Shown here in pieces: positions 46,044 through 57,956 of a stretch of DNA of 64,000 nucleotides (positions are counted from its first letter, which is position 1; every line of letters starts with the position of its first letter). The notes beneath the pieces are model-generated. The model worked only from the letters and a program-made list of their open reading frames with translations, made no database searches and had not been told where the DNA came from. The DNA comes from Arthrinium phaeospermum (Eukaryota; Ascomycota; Sordariomycetes; Amphisphaeriales; Apiosporaceae), in the NCBI GenBank assembly GCA_006503535.1, contig QYRS01000001.1:2418001-2482000 (forward strand), read 5' to 3'. A program made the position numbers and the translations under genes.

Positions 46044-49000
46044 TCAATGGGGCGAACTTGGCTGTGGCTCGGCAGCTGGCTCAGCAGGCGCTTCAGGAGG
46101 CGACGACGGGGTCTTGGTCTCCTCCGTTTCGGATGCCTTGGGTGATGACGGAGGCAAAGCCGGGACTGGAGGAACAGACTCGTCCGTCACAGGGCTCTTC
46201 ATGCCCTCGCCGTCTTCTCCTTCGGCGATGGCAGCAGCAGCACTTGTCGTGCTTGCCACACTTCCTCCCTTAAGCCTTCTTCTACGCGAGCGCCTCTCTT
46301 CGGCAGCGCTTCTCCGTATACTGCTGCTATCTCTGGTTTCGCCCTCGCCCTCTTCAGCACCATCGCCGCCTCTCATGTCTCGGAGCAGCATCTCGGCTCG
46401 GCTAGCTAGACTGTCTTCGCCGCCTTCACTGTTGACGCTGGGAGACAGCAGCGAGGGACTCATCGCCCCCTCGCCGTTCGTGTCGGCTACACTGGTACCA
46501 TCGGAACGGAGACCATTTTCGATGTCGGGGTTCTCCTCGGAGGCATCGGGTATCTTTTGGCCACTGGCAACTCGGACCTGGTGTCGATCTCGGAGTCTCG
46601 CCCTCCGTCTGCGATCGCGCTGGTCTCTTGCCTGAGGAGCCGCGGCACGCAGTTTCTCGAGCAGACTGTCCATGGCGCCGGCACTCGCAGGCGATGCCGG
46701 CGACGCGTGACCGGCTGCTTCGGCAACGGCGTTGATCTTGAGCTGGTTGGCATGCTTGCGCTTCATGGAAGCCTCGTTGCGACGACGTTGGTCCTCGGCC
46801 TGGATGTTCTTGTCTCGTGACTTCTTCCACTCCTGCAAGAAGAAAGCAAGCTTGGCGAAGAAATCACGGCGGGCGTTCTCGTCTGCAGGGTCTTCGCCGT
46901 AGAAGACCATGATGTCGTTGTAGGTACGAATCATCTCTTCGAGGTACAGCGACATCTGCTCCGCCTTGCGACGGGCATCCTTCATACACCGCTGAACAAT
47001 GGGACTAACACGGTCTTGCGGGTGGAACTTCTTGGGGTCAGACAGACTGCCGCTGTCAAGGGTCATCTGCACATTCTTGATGTTATCGATGTACTTCTTG
47101 GCGTCGAGTTGCAGTTGTTCGATGTTGATCTTCTGCACCGCAATGACTGGTGCGATGTCGGTGGCAAAAATCTCCCATTCTGGGTACTGGTTGCGCACAA
47201 TACGTTCGACCAAATCGGCCAAAGTAGACTCGTTCTTGTCATCCTTGACCATGCCGAGACGAGCAAGCGAGCTCAGCTTGAAACCTCGTGCTTGCTTGTT
47301 GGCATCGTTCATGTAATTACCAATGTCGAGAATCAAGCCCAGGACGTTCATCAGTGACACCGAGTCTCGGAGCGACTCGGACACATCGACGACTTGCCGA
47401 ATCTTTTCGTTGATCTCATCGTAATCCGACTCGAATGTCCTCGTAAGCGAGAGAGCCCGCATTCTGCTCTTCCAGTAGTGATGCAGTTCATATGCCGTGA
47501 ACAAGAAGAGCTGATCTTCTCGGGTAAGTTCGTTGGGGTCCATGTCGCGTTTGTCGTCGGCCGCTCCAGAGCTTGTCCAATCCTTGCTGTAGGGTGCCAG
47601 CTGCTTTGATAGATTGTCCGGGATGTTGCAGAGGTCTTCCTTTTGAAGGAAATCCATGACGACAGGGTTATCTAGTACCGCCGTGTCACAGTGGATGATC
47701 ATCTGTACAATCTTATCGACAGGATGTTGGGAGAATTTGGCAAGAGCAATGTCTAGAAAGAGAGAGAAAAACGTCAGTCAGTATACAATCATTGTCTGCA
47801 AGTCGATAGGGATGTACTTACGATAAGCTTTCCGCAGATCACCCGAAATAAGTTGCTTCTTGTCATCTTTCTTGGAGGTACCCGCACCCAGCTTCTTGAT
47901 CTCTCTGGCCATGAACAGCTTCTCGACCTCATCGAGAATACCCTTTTTACTAAGCTCGAGATACTTCTCTTCCCTTTCTTGAGCAGAAGGATCATGCGCT
48001 GCCCAGTGACTTGCTTCAGGGGTATCGACCTTCTCCCAATGGAAAGCCTTGAGCTTCTTCTTGGGACGGACAACAGGCAGGCCGATAGTGGGAGCAGGCG
48101 CGAAGTCATTTTGCGCAGAAAGGAATCGGCCGGACATAGCGCCAGGCATGGGTGGAGGCGGCGGAGCGCCAGGAGCACCAGGGGGTGGCGGCGGTGGCGG
48201 CGGCGGTGGTGGACCGCCTTGACCAGGCATAGGCGGCGGTGGCGGAGGAGGCGGAGGCGGCGGAGGACCTCCAGGCAATTGACCTGGCATAGGAGGAGGG
48301 GGGAGGTGGCGGCGGCGGCGGCATTGCACCTTGACCGGGCATGGAGGAGGCGGCGGTGGAGGCGGGGAGGGGGGCCACCGCCGGGAACACCGCCGGGGAT
48401 GCCACCGATTTCCCCAGGAACACCTCCCGGGAAACCGCCGGCCTCTCCAGGAACGCCTCCAGGGATACCGCCGGTCTCTCCAGGGACGCCTCCGGGGATA
48501 CCGCCAGGGGCATCGGTGATTTGGATCTTGGGTGTGTGCCAGATGCATCATCGCCGTCCTCCGAATCACTGTCGCCGTATCTCTTGCCCTTGGCTTGAAT
48601 CTCGCTCATCAAGTTGCTTGCCTGTCGTGGATCCATAACAGGTCTCTTCATCATAACAAGTCGTGGTTTCTCGTAGATGATATCGCCGTCCTCATCTTCC
48701 TCGCCATCTTCAGCAATAGGCTCACCCTGGGCGTTGACAGGCTTCCTTGGTATCTTGGTGTGGCGGGTGACTGTGCCCAGCATAGAGTTGGTGATGCCGT
48801 CTGGCGGTAGGCCAGAGCCTTCAGGGGCAGAATAACCATCCATTTCTTCACGCAGGGCTCGCAGACGATCCGAGGGACCAACGGTCTCGCCCCAGACTCT
48901 CCCTTCGAGCTTGTACTGCGTCTTTTGCCGCTCGATTTGCATCTGCAGCCGCTCCATGAGCCGTTCACGGTCCATGATACCTTGCATGCGGACTGGGTCC

Positions 49001-51503
49001 TCGTCGGCAAGTTTGGAACCGCCACCTTGAGCACTCTGCTTAATAGCTTGAGAAGCGGCAACATCTTGTGCGTCTCGCAGCATTAGATACAGCTCACGAG
49101 TCTCCAGTTCGTAGCGCTGTGCCTCCTTGGCGCGCACAGTCTGCATGCTCTCGATCTCGGCTTTCAGACCATCGGCATGGCGTTTCTGGGCCTCGATGAA
49201 CCTCGCCTGCTCTTCTAACTGTCTCTGAAGCTTAGCTACGAGACCATCAGCACCCAGCTCCAGCTTTTCCCTCATCTCATCGCGCTCGGCCATAGCGGCA
49301 TCGGCGATTTGCCGGCTTTCCAGAGCTTCATCGAGGGCTTGTCGAGCTTCCGAGTCCGTGTGTAGCTTGTCGAGGAGACTCTGGACGGTGAAGTTGAGGC
49401 TTTGCTTGAGGTCCATATTAGGTAACCTCCTGTCCATAGCCACGTAGCTGAGCATAGAGTCCACAAGCTGGAACATGCGCAGGCGCTCTTCGCCATCGTT
49501 ATCCCGGATGAGCAGCAGGTGCTGCAGGGCCGAGACGAAGTAGTCCTGGGTCTTGGTACCTTCCAGTCGTTGTTGGATGGCGTCGACGATCTGGGCCGGA
49601 TCGTTGAGATCTTTGACTTCGCCCTCGAAGTTATCCTTGATGCTACTGTTCTCCCGCTCGAGCATGTCCTCGTAGTCAATAGCTTCATTGGTGCGGTAAT
49701 GCTCGATCTGCTTGTCGATCAGATCGTACTGGAACGCCTCCATCTTGGTGAGAACCCGCTTGATCCCACAGGCGCCGAACTGCGCCCGCAGGTGCATCCG
49801 GAGCTGAAGGTCTCGCTCCGGAGCGTCGATGATCATGTTGATGAGAATCAGGGTTGCCACCGCGTATTCCATAAGGAGGTTCTCCATGCCGATACCACCA
49901 CTTCGCAGCTCATCGCTTGCGCCGACGAGACTGCCCATCTTGCCTCGGCCGTCGATGGTGACCTCGACGAGGCGCATCCAGGCGTCGAAGCGACCATTCT
50001 CGTTTTGCTGGGTTTTGACCACATCCATAGCCTGGATGACCTTCATGTGGCCGTCCCCTTCCTCCCAATGGCAGAGGAAAGTGAGGACATCGCTGACCAA
50101 CTTCCTGGTTGTAAGCCTTGGCGAAATGAGAGACGTCGCAAGCGCCACGACAACCTGCTGATGCGCGAGCGCATCGTCGGCACCGTATTTGTTGTGAGGA
50201 GGGCCTTCAAGCACTTCACGATGTCGTACTCCTTGTCGAGGTTCTTGTCGCTGCCTTTTGCGTCTTGCGGTTGCGCGGGGCCTGTGGCAGTCTTGCGGTT
50301 GATCTTCAGGAGCACGTTGGTCAAAGCCACCTGGCCTTGACACTCAATGAAACGCTTCACCCAGCCGATTTGCTGAGTTCTGAGGTTGACCTCCAGGCTT
50401 CCAAGACCCTTCGTATCCAGGGTGTTATCCATGACTTTCCGTACGTACCATTCCGGCGAGCCCTCTTCGTCGGCGAGGGGAGTGCTGCTGCTGCCGGAAC
50501 TGAAGTCGACATTCGAATACTGCCCGATCTTTGCGGTCTGCCTCCTCCTCTGTTCGCCCTGCCACTCTGCTAAGCGATCCTGATAAATAAGTGTCCACTT
50601 CTTCGAGGACGGGTATGCCGTCATCTGCCGCCGTGCCTGTTCAGGTAAGTTGTGCCAGCCTCGTTTCTGCATAAGCTCGTAGAACATCTGCTCGGTGACT
50701 CTGTCGTCATCGGGTCTCTGGAGGGCAAATCCATCCGGCCCAACGGTGTTTGGCGAGTACGAACCGCCGGGGAATTTGGTGACACGCTGGGATTCGCGGT
50801 TGGAGTTGTGCGAGGCGAAGGAACTTTGGGATGTGGCACTCGGCAGTGCTGGAACTCTGGATAAGCGCGGTGTCGATGGTAAATCAGGGTCTCTGGCATT
50901 ACCTGAAAATATACTGGACTGGTCGCTTTCTCGTGAAGCCCTTCCATTTGATGGCGCATACGGGTCGTATCTGCCCGAGTGCGTAGATGTGGCGTAGCTG
51001 CCCCGCGGGTAGCCAGCCGGAGGCCCCCCCGGGCCCCATTGCTGCAATTGGGCGGCCCGGCCGGTGCTGGCCATCGTGATGTTGTGCGTGCCCTGCGGCG
51101 GGCGCGCCGACAAGTGAGACCCGGCAGCATTTGCAGGGGGGTTAGCGTCGAAGGAGGGGTACTGGTGAAAATCACTGGTAGACTTATTAAGCTGATGTGG
51201 CAGCGGCTCTCTTCGCTGCGACATTTGATCAGGGCGTGGGAGATACTCGACGGGTATGGGACTTCGCCGATCGGGGTGGGTATCGTTGTAGGGGATAGCT
51301 GTGATGGGACCGGCCATGTGGTTTATGCCCGTCTCCGGTGTACTGGGACGATCGATGGACACGACGGAGGATTCTCTGGCATGCCGCGACTGGTGTGATG
51401 ATCGTGATAGGTGCGAGGCAGCGTCGTCCTCGATGCGCTTGTCGCCCGTGTTTTTGTGCTTGCTTCGGGAGAAGAAGCCTCTGGACTTGTCGGCGGCGGA
51501 CAT
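46044..51503 (-). CDS. sepA: Formin (Bni1/SepA type)
   Basis: Minus-strand exons 51503-47822 and 47752-46044 encode about 1797 aa once small frame breaks are bridged. The N-terminal 200 residues are disordered. The GTPase-binding/FH3 region follows (TEQMFYELMQKRGWHNLPEQ, DTKGLGSLEVNLRTQQIGWVKRF, LVSDVLTFLCHWEEGDGH), then a coiled coil, a Gly-Val-Pro minisatellite and the polyproline FH1. FH2 starts at KLKAFHWEKVD and includes GLILDIGNYMND. The C-terminal tail is basic, with a possible autoregulatory motif. Formins nucleate and elongate actin at hyphal tips and septa under Rho-GTPase control. Frame breaks occur in the GBD (about 50188-50200) and in FH1 (about 48528-48534, 48362-48376, near 48340 and 48290-48310). 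The intron at 47753-47821 keeps AYH IALAKFSQHPVDKI intact. Confidence 0.92.
48388..48506 (-). repeat. 33-bp coding minisatellite upstream of FH1
   Basis: Three full and one partial tandem units of 33 bp start at 48388, 48421, 48454 and 48487. In the proper frame they encode 11-residue units of the form GG(I/F)PGGVPGE(T/A/I). The phase is exact, so copy-number change would not break the frame. Confidence 0.85.
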
Positions 51504-54152
51504 GTTGGCGGTGGTAGCGAGGGTGGGAAACCCAGGCGCGGTGAAACGCCGATGCTCCAAGCAATCCTCCCCCCGTCCAATTGCCGTATGATTGCAGTCG
51601 TTTCAATAGTATTCAATGCGGAGGGTGCCCGCGGCACACGACGCTATGCGGGATCGAGGGGGTGGGTTCGAAAAGACGCAGCGTGGGGAGGGGTTTTGCA
51701 AGATCGTGGTTTCGTCCAAGGTGGGAGGGGATCAATCAAGGTGCAGAGTATGCAGTCGCCAATAAGTTCCCGAGCAAGTTGAACTGTGGCAGGTATACAG
51801 AACGGGGTACCAGATCGAGAGAGGGACGGCGCCAAGAACCCACAGTCCTCCCAAATCTTGACAAGTCGCACGGATGGACGTTGCTTTGTGAGCTTCTAGG
51901 CTTTAAGTTTCCAGGTACAGATCGGGTTTTGGTGCGCTGCTCGCTGGTGGACTACCGAGCGACGTGGAGTGGCTGGAGCCGGCTAGTGTAGGTAGTCGGC
52001 CTTCCAGTCTGTAGCGAATTGATGGGATGTTTCGGTGGGATGGCAAGAGTGTTGAAGGACGGTGGCAGGTATCTTGTTTCCTTGTCCTTTGTGTGTCGCG
52101 ACGAGATCGAGCTATCTCGGTTTCAAGTTGGATCGCATCATGCACCACACGAATGGTCGTCTCTGTTCGTCGACGGGACCCGTTGTCGTTTCGTGATGTC
52201 AAAGGAGGGGATTACGGTTATCCTGGATCAGGTCCAACACGCAGCGCCTGCATGAAACAACCATAAACCACTTCCACGCCTGTGTTAGCATTGAGTTTCC
52301 GACTAGGAGGGCAAAGGTCGGGTTCCCAAGAAAAAAGAGTCGCCGTTGGAAAGGAAACCTTGGAGAAGCAAGATCGTGACCACCAAGCCAGGGCACCGCG
52401 AGAGGAGAATTGAATGGGACCTCTGACTTACTGGGGGGGATGTATGCTAACCTAGCACCAGAGACCCTCTCTCCGCGCAAATCAGGGAGGAGACAAGAGG
52501 AGTGCGCAAAAGATCAACCCTTCCGTTCTGTTCTGTGCCGCACCGCACGTCAATTACCATCCACCATGCAGGGGGGCAGGGGTGGCCAATTTCTCCTTCA
52601 GGCCAGCGCCGGACTATTAAAGTTCAATTCCACGTTGCTTTCTCGGGCCTCAGGCTGTCTCGTTGCGTGATGCTCTAGCAGTATGTAGCGCTCTTCTTCC
52701 CATACGGGCCAGGCGATAGATAAATCAATAATTACATGTCATGAATGAAGGGCATGCCATGTCGCATGCCGCCTCCGCCGCCGCCTGTCCCAATAACGAT
52801 GGCTCCCGACCTTTGTTCTCGGGCCTACCTACATCTGATAGAGCGAACTCTCCTTTGCTCAAACCGGCAGGCCGATGGTCCCTTTTTTATTGTCGGTGCT
52901 GCGATCAAATACATACCACTTCCCTCTGCACCCCAGCGCTGACTGGTCAATTTATGGGCATCCGTCCTCCCACGAACCGCCCACACCTGCCGCCCATGCC
53001 AACAAATGGCCAATTCACGTTTAATTGCCATGTTCTATGAGCATCCAGATCCATCCTGAATATGAGATGCAATTTTGCGATGTTACATGCGCAACGAGCT
53101 GCTTATGAATTCCACAGTCTCTTGCAATTGATAATGCATAAATCAGTTACGAATCGTATGGTGGTGTGCCATGTTTGAAACTTGTCACGGCTAGCCCCTG
53201 GTATGCGCTTGACTTTTGACATGATCAAGGAACCATGCATTAGGAGTGCAACCCATACCATCGGATTCCGGGCGTAATAACCATTCTCATATGGGACTCG
53301 TGGAACGCTAACCTTGAGGATAAGTAAGGTGAAAAGGCACGTTCTCGAAGTGTATAAGCTTAGCAGTGCTCTTTCCTCTCAGAGGCACACACTTCGGGCG
53401 CGCGAGAAAGCACGAAATATCAAGATTGCACATGCAGCAATATCTGCCTGGCCCCCTTTTGGAAAGAGAATAGCGCTACGGAAAGAATAACGCGCTGCTA
53501 CCCAGCATACCAAAGGCATACGTACGCGTCGTTCTAGGCAGTCCATATCCCTCGCCCGCGAAAGGATAAGGGGGCAATAGACAGGTTTAAATAGGTACAG
53601 TAGGTAGGTACGCAAGCTGCGATGGGAGCGAGCGCAGTTAGGACAACTTCACTAATTGAAGAGTGTGGGGGCCCGAGCCAATAGAGCCAATAGTTGGTCG
53701 CCCGCAGTCCCAGAAGCTCAGGGGTGGGCCCATGCCGTTGATTGCTTTTGGGGCCGCCCCGAACCAGCATCGCGACCGACGCTTGGAAATGACGAACTCC
53801 ATCTTTTTTTACCTGGGGGGTCTTACGTAGCCTTCGTAGCCTCATATGCTTCGCTGTACCGCAGCAGGTAGCGCATTGCCATTTCGATAATACACGGCGA
53901 CGGCATCTCGCATTCACGTATTCAGCCTCGTTACCGCGTGATGAGACGTTCAGCCTGACGCTGAAACCCTCCGCTGAGCCACCCGTCTGTCTGTTTGTCT
54001 GACAGAGATCTGACCATATATTGCTTCGCGAACCTATCGTCCGCCGGGCAGACGATGTCTTGATCACACCTACTGCAGACCTGTGTATCTTAATTTTTAC
54101 ATTTACCGTCGTTGGAGAACACGCCGAGTGTTGCTTGGGAGAAACAGACAAG
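51504..54152. other. Divergent intergenic region, formin / small membrane protein
   Basis: This 2.6 kb gap should contain the formin promoter and a long leader on the left. No gene is recognised. The many open frames near 52000-53000 lack motifs. Confidence 0.45.
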
Positions 54153-54778
54153 ATGGGCGAGAAAGTAGCTGCCGCAAAGGTAACGAACAGCTCCCTCCGT
54201 CCAACGAGACGTTCCCTCGTGCGCATGCGCGCGCGCGCGCGCGCCTTCCGGTGCTGTGCTAACCAGCGAGACAGACCCTGGTTATTCCAGCCGTCATTTC
54301 GCTCCTCCTCTTCGTCGTCATGAGCTATGTCCTTGTTCCTCTCTGGCGCCAATACCGCAGCCGCTACAGTCACTACCTGCCCCTCGACACGATCTCGAAC
54401 CACACGTCGTCCTTCCGAAGCAGACTACAGGATGCGATAGCGAGATGGCTCGTGCCGTCGCAGTGGCGCTTGGGAATGCGCGACCGGCTGGTCCAAGCGG
54501 ACGAAGAATCGGACGCCGGTTTCGAATCGGATGGGGAGGAGCTGGAGGACGTATTGGACAATTTGGGCGCCGATAGAAGGCACGCGCTGTCGTTGGATGC
54601 CAACGTGGACCATACAGACAGCATCAGGAGGCTGAGTAGAGAGTAAGTCTGAGAAAGAGCAACTTGAGCACAGAATCACGATCTTGGAACAGCCCAAGCT
54701 GACAATTCATTTAGTCTCGAGGAAGGTTTCAGAGACGACAGCGACGACGAAGCGGACACACGGAACCGAAGTCGGTAG
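54153..54778 (+). CDS. Small conserved single-pass membrane protein
   Basis: Three exons (54153-54179, 54275-54642, 54715-54778) give 152 aa. The first exon encodes only MGEKVAAAK. Exon 2 opens with one strongly hydrophobic segment, TLVIPAVISLLLFVVMSYVLVPLW, a single membrane span near residues 10-33. It is followed by a basic stretch (RQYRSRY), which suggests the C-terminal part is cytosolic. The rest is an acidic and polar tail with the patches ESDGEELEDVLDNLG and DDSDDEADTRNRSR. I do not recognise a family. The in-frame splice joins and the combination of short exon, single span and acidic tail make it a likely real gene. The first intron contains a long alternating GC tract. Confidence 0.7.
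54221..54245. repeat. Alternating GC tract in intron 1 of the small membrane gene
   Basis: About 25 bp of alternating purine-pyrimidine, mostly GC dinucleotides, lie between the donor at 54180 and the branch-like GCTAACC near 54259. Such tracts can adopt Z-DNA. Confidence 0.8.
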
Positions 54779-56987
54779 TATTGGGAGGAGAGCAACATTT
54801 CTAGCGTATATCCATTCTACAGAAAACAAACGATGAACAATTATCGGCCTTACCCGGCTCGGGTTGCATGTTGCACCTCTCTGGCCAAAAAGACTGTTTT
54901 GGAAACGGGATACTGTGTTCCATTTCCAGTTACCTACTAACACTGCTCGTGGGTTTCTCACATGCGAACTCCCTCATAACAGCCCCTTGCCCATTACGGT
55001 CGCCACAGCCATGGTACGGAGGTGTATCCGGGTTGACAAACACGGATCATTGCGTGCATGTGGGCATGTTATGGCTGGAAGTGAGGTGAATATATCGGTA
55101 TGTGTATGTAGGTAGTTGGAGTTCTAATGCAGTTGATACGAAGCGGTCACCTTCCCTCTTAGATAAGGGTCTTATTATAGGAAGCGTGCATATGGGGCGA
55201 CTATAAATGCCCCTTATCGGTCTGTACATTTGGATTGGCACGGGATGTGTCTCATCGCTGTATGCAACTGTTCGCGTGATGCCACACCGACCATGCACAT
55301 GATGCCATGTATTGCCCGGGGGGCTGAATAATATGTTACCGGGTAAGGCTGAGAAGGGCAAGCAGAAGAGAAGCTCTCCCCCATCATCAATTCACCCGAG
55401 CGAGCCCCCCTTCCCCTCGTTTTAGCTAGTAGATTACAGTAGACGTTCGCGGTAACATCCCACATTCCACGAGCTAGCCAGCCTGCTCTTATCCACATGC
55501 CTAGCCCGAGAAGGCTTGCACATGTGTTGCCCAGTGCGGTTGTGTCCAGGAGGGTGTGTGAGTGATATGTATGGGTGGACCAACTATCGTACTGCCCCTC
55601 TCAACTCGTCCGGTCGGAGGATAGAGGGAACGCCACGCGGAACCACCTTCCTTCTATTTGCAACGCCCACGTTAGGGCATGAGGCCAATAGCTGATGGGA
55701 TTGGGGAGGGGCCGCTGCCCTCTCTACATGTAGCCCTGTTGATAGGACTCGTACTGGGAGGTACCTTTTTCCCCGCAGGATTCTTTTGACATCCATCATC
55801 ATTCCTCTGTCCATGAGTCGTATTGGTTCTCTCACGTTTTTGCTGTTCTCGGCGGTTTACGAGACCAGGGGCAAGCAAGCTTTCTCACTTTGGCCCTCTA
55901 ACTTTGGTACCTAAAAAAAAACATGTTGAAGCTGGAAACCCTCTCTCGTTCGTTGGTTCGCTCGCTGGCTTGCTCGCTCAGTCCCTCCGTCTCCCTGCCG
56001 TAACCTGGAGCCATCAATTCTTTGGTTGCTTGGCAAAAGACCCCGGCACCAGTCGAATTAAGCACCGCCAAGTTCAACTTGCAAAGTAGAGCGAGAGAGG
56101 GATGGATGTCTAGGCGGCCAGTGGTTGGCCGCTCCGCTCGGGAGTTTTTGCTTTAGTCCAAGGTTTCGACTGCATGAGCTTCCTGAGAGGTTTTGGTTCC
56201 CTAAGGTACCTAGATGACCTCAACTCAACCCAATCCCTCTGTGAGGTCATGTTCATTCGTGCGTCTGGACCTGTGTCCCCGAGTCAGTTTTTGTTACGGC
56301 CTTCTGCGTTCATTCTTCGGTTTTTCCATTTTCTGACACCTTTCCTCATACTTTCTTGTCGGTGTTCCATTTCATCGTCATCGATCGGGTCGGTTACTGA
56401 ACGCACTTGCTGGAATTTCGTTCTCAACCATGCTGCTGCGATACGTGATCATTGGCCGGCAACGGATCTAGGCATGTTGTTACTTGAGGCCTTTCAATTC
56501 ATCATTCAGCCCGGCGACATAACCAGAGAGCTACAGCAGCAGCAGCAGTCCTGCCCACCTACATACCTGCCTGCCTACCTACCTGTCCATTGATCCAACC
56601 CACACATGTACCCTTGTTGCATGCCAACACAACCTGAACGCAACCACCGACCACTCATATTGGTCTAGATCTTCACATTCATACTGCAATACCCATATCC
56701 GCTCTCCCCACCCGCCTAGCTGCAGACTTCCGACCTAGGCGTTGTTGCACGTCTGACCTAGTAGCGGATTTTGTGGGTTACCTGACGACTGGAGGAAGAA
56801 GCACCGTACCTACCCTAACATTCCCAGCATTGGCCGAGCCTGACCAGAGAGTGAGAAAGAGAGGTCTTGTATCCCAACTGAGCAGCTGCAGTGGTCGTTC
56901 ATTCCTTCCGTTTTGGTTCAGATTTCGCTTTTCTTAATATCTATACTGTCAAACATCCCATCACCTGCGCATGCCCAAGGCCCAAAC
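54779..56987. other. Intergenic region upstream of the RING gene
   Basis: These 2.2 kb contain no recognised gene. CAG triplets (about 56535-56548) and TACC repeats (about 56560-56585) sit in the right part, probably in the promoter or leader of the RING gene. Confidence 0.45.
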
Positions 56988-57956
56988 ATGTCACGGCTTG
57001 ACAAGGTGAGGGCTCTGACTTTCAAGAGCCCCATGCAATTAATCAAGAAAGTGTTACCCAAGTCACGCCGCCATGCCCAATCACAGGATGAAGGAGCGCT
57101 GGAGACCTCGTCTGTTGAATATGCTGCGCCCGACTCAAATCCCACACCACATCGCAGCAAAGGCGACATTATTTCCTTCAAGTCGGCCAAGTCGAGAGCT
57201 TCTATGACCAAGACGAAACCTGCCCCACCTCCACCCGAGGAGTGCCCCATCTGCCAGGATCCCGTCGGTATTCCCAATCCAGAGGGGACAGTAGAAGCGT
57301 GGACCTCATTAAATTGCAACCACAAGTTCGGCACCGTGTGCATCCAGACCTGGCTCCAGGACTCGATAGACCGAGACCCCAACGGCACTCCGTCATGCCC
57401 CATCTGTCGGGCGGCAGCTAAGCACCCAGGCTGCGGCCACGCCATCTGCCCCCCGAGCCTGGACGCCCAGATATGGAATCAGTACCAGATGCGGCTGCAG
57501 CTCGCGCAGCATCAGGAGAGGGAGCGTCAGCTACTGAGCGGGCGGCGACCACGAAATCGACTGCAGCGCCGATCAGGCCAGCCGCGAGCTCCCGAGCCCC
57601 CGAAACGAACGGCCGAGAAAGTGGGCGAGTGCGGCATCTGCAAGCTGAACGAGGCCCGCCTGAAGAGAATCACAGATGCGCGCGCGGCCGTCCAGAGGGA
57701 GCGAGAGGCCCCGAGCGAGGCCGTAGGAGGGGCGTCGCGGCGCGTCAAGTCTTACTTGCCCGCCCAGATCCGTAGTATGCGATCGGGTGGCAGCAGCAGG
57801 GAAACGTCTATCAGTCCCCCAGCGATGAGCCGCGAAGAACGCCAGAGCCGCGTCCGAAGCGTGATCTGCAACATGCAGGAACTGGCTCGACCGAGTCGAA
57901 GCCCAACACCGGCCCCCCAAACCGCCTTCCCACTTACAAGACGGGATAGCATATGA
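56988..57956 (+). CDS. RING-finger protein, probable E3 ubiquitin ligase
   Basis: A single-exon frame of 322 aa starts at ATG 56988 (MSRLDKVRALTF). The open frame extends upstream to a TTG, but no earlier ATG lies in it. The RING region begins at C86 (CPICQDP), continues with LNCNHKFGTVCIQTWL and closes with CPICR. The spacing C-x2-C ... C-x-H-x2-G-x2-C ... C-x2-C is that of a RING-H2, except that the fifth zinc ligand is Gly rather than His or Cys. A pair of downstream cysteines in KVGECGICKLNEARL could form another small zinc site. The remainder is basic, Arg/Ser-rich and probably disordered. RING proteins recruit E2 enzymes to ubiquitinate substrates, and the substrate here is unknown. Confidence 0.8.
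   Translation: MSRLDKVRALTFKSPMQLIKKVLPKSRRHAQSQDEGALETSSVEYAAPDSNPTPHRSKGDIISFKSAKSRASMTKTKPAPPPPEECPICQDPVGIPNPEGTVEAWTSLNCNHKFGTVCIQTWLQDSIDRDPNGTPSCPICRAAAKHPGCGHAICPPSLDAQIWNQYQMRLQLAQHQERERQLLSGRRPRNRLQRRSGQPRAPEPPKRTAEKVGECGICKLNEARLKRITDARAAVQREREAPSEAVGGASRRVKSYLPAQIRSMRSGGSSRETSISPPAMSREERQSRVRSVICNMQELARPSRSPTPAPQTAFPLTRRDSI

Noticed and set aside
56913..56987. Hydrophobic N-terminal extension of the RING protein resembling a signal peptide
   Set aside because: It would have to start at TTG; the first ATG in frame is at 56988, and a secreted RING protein is implausible.
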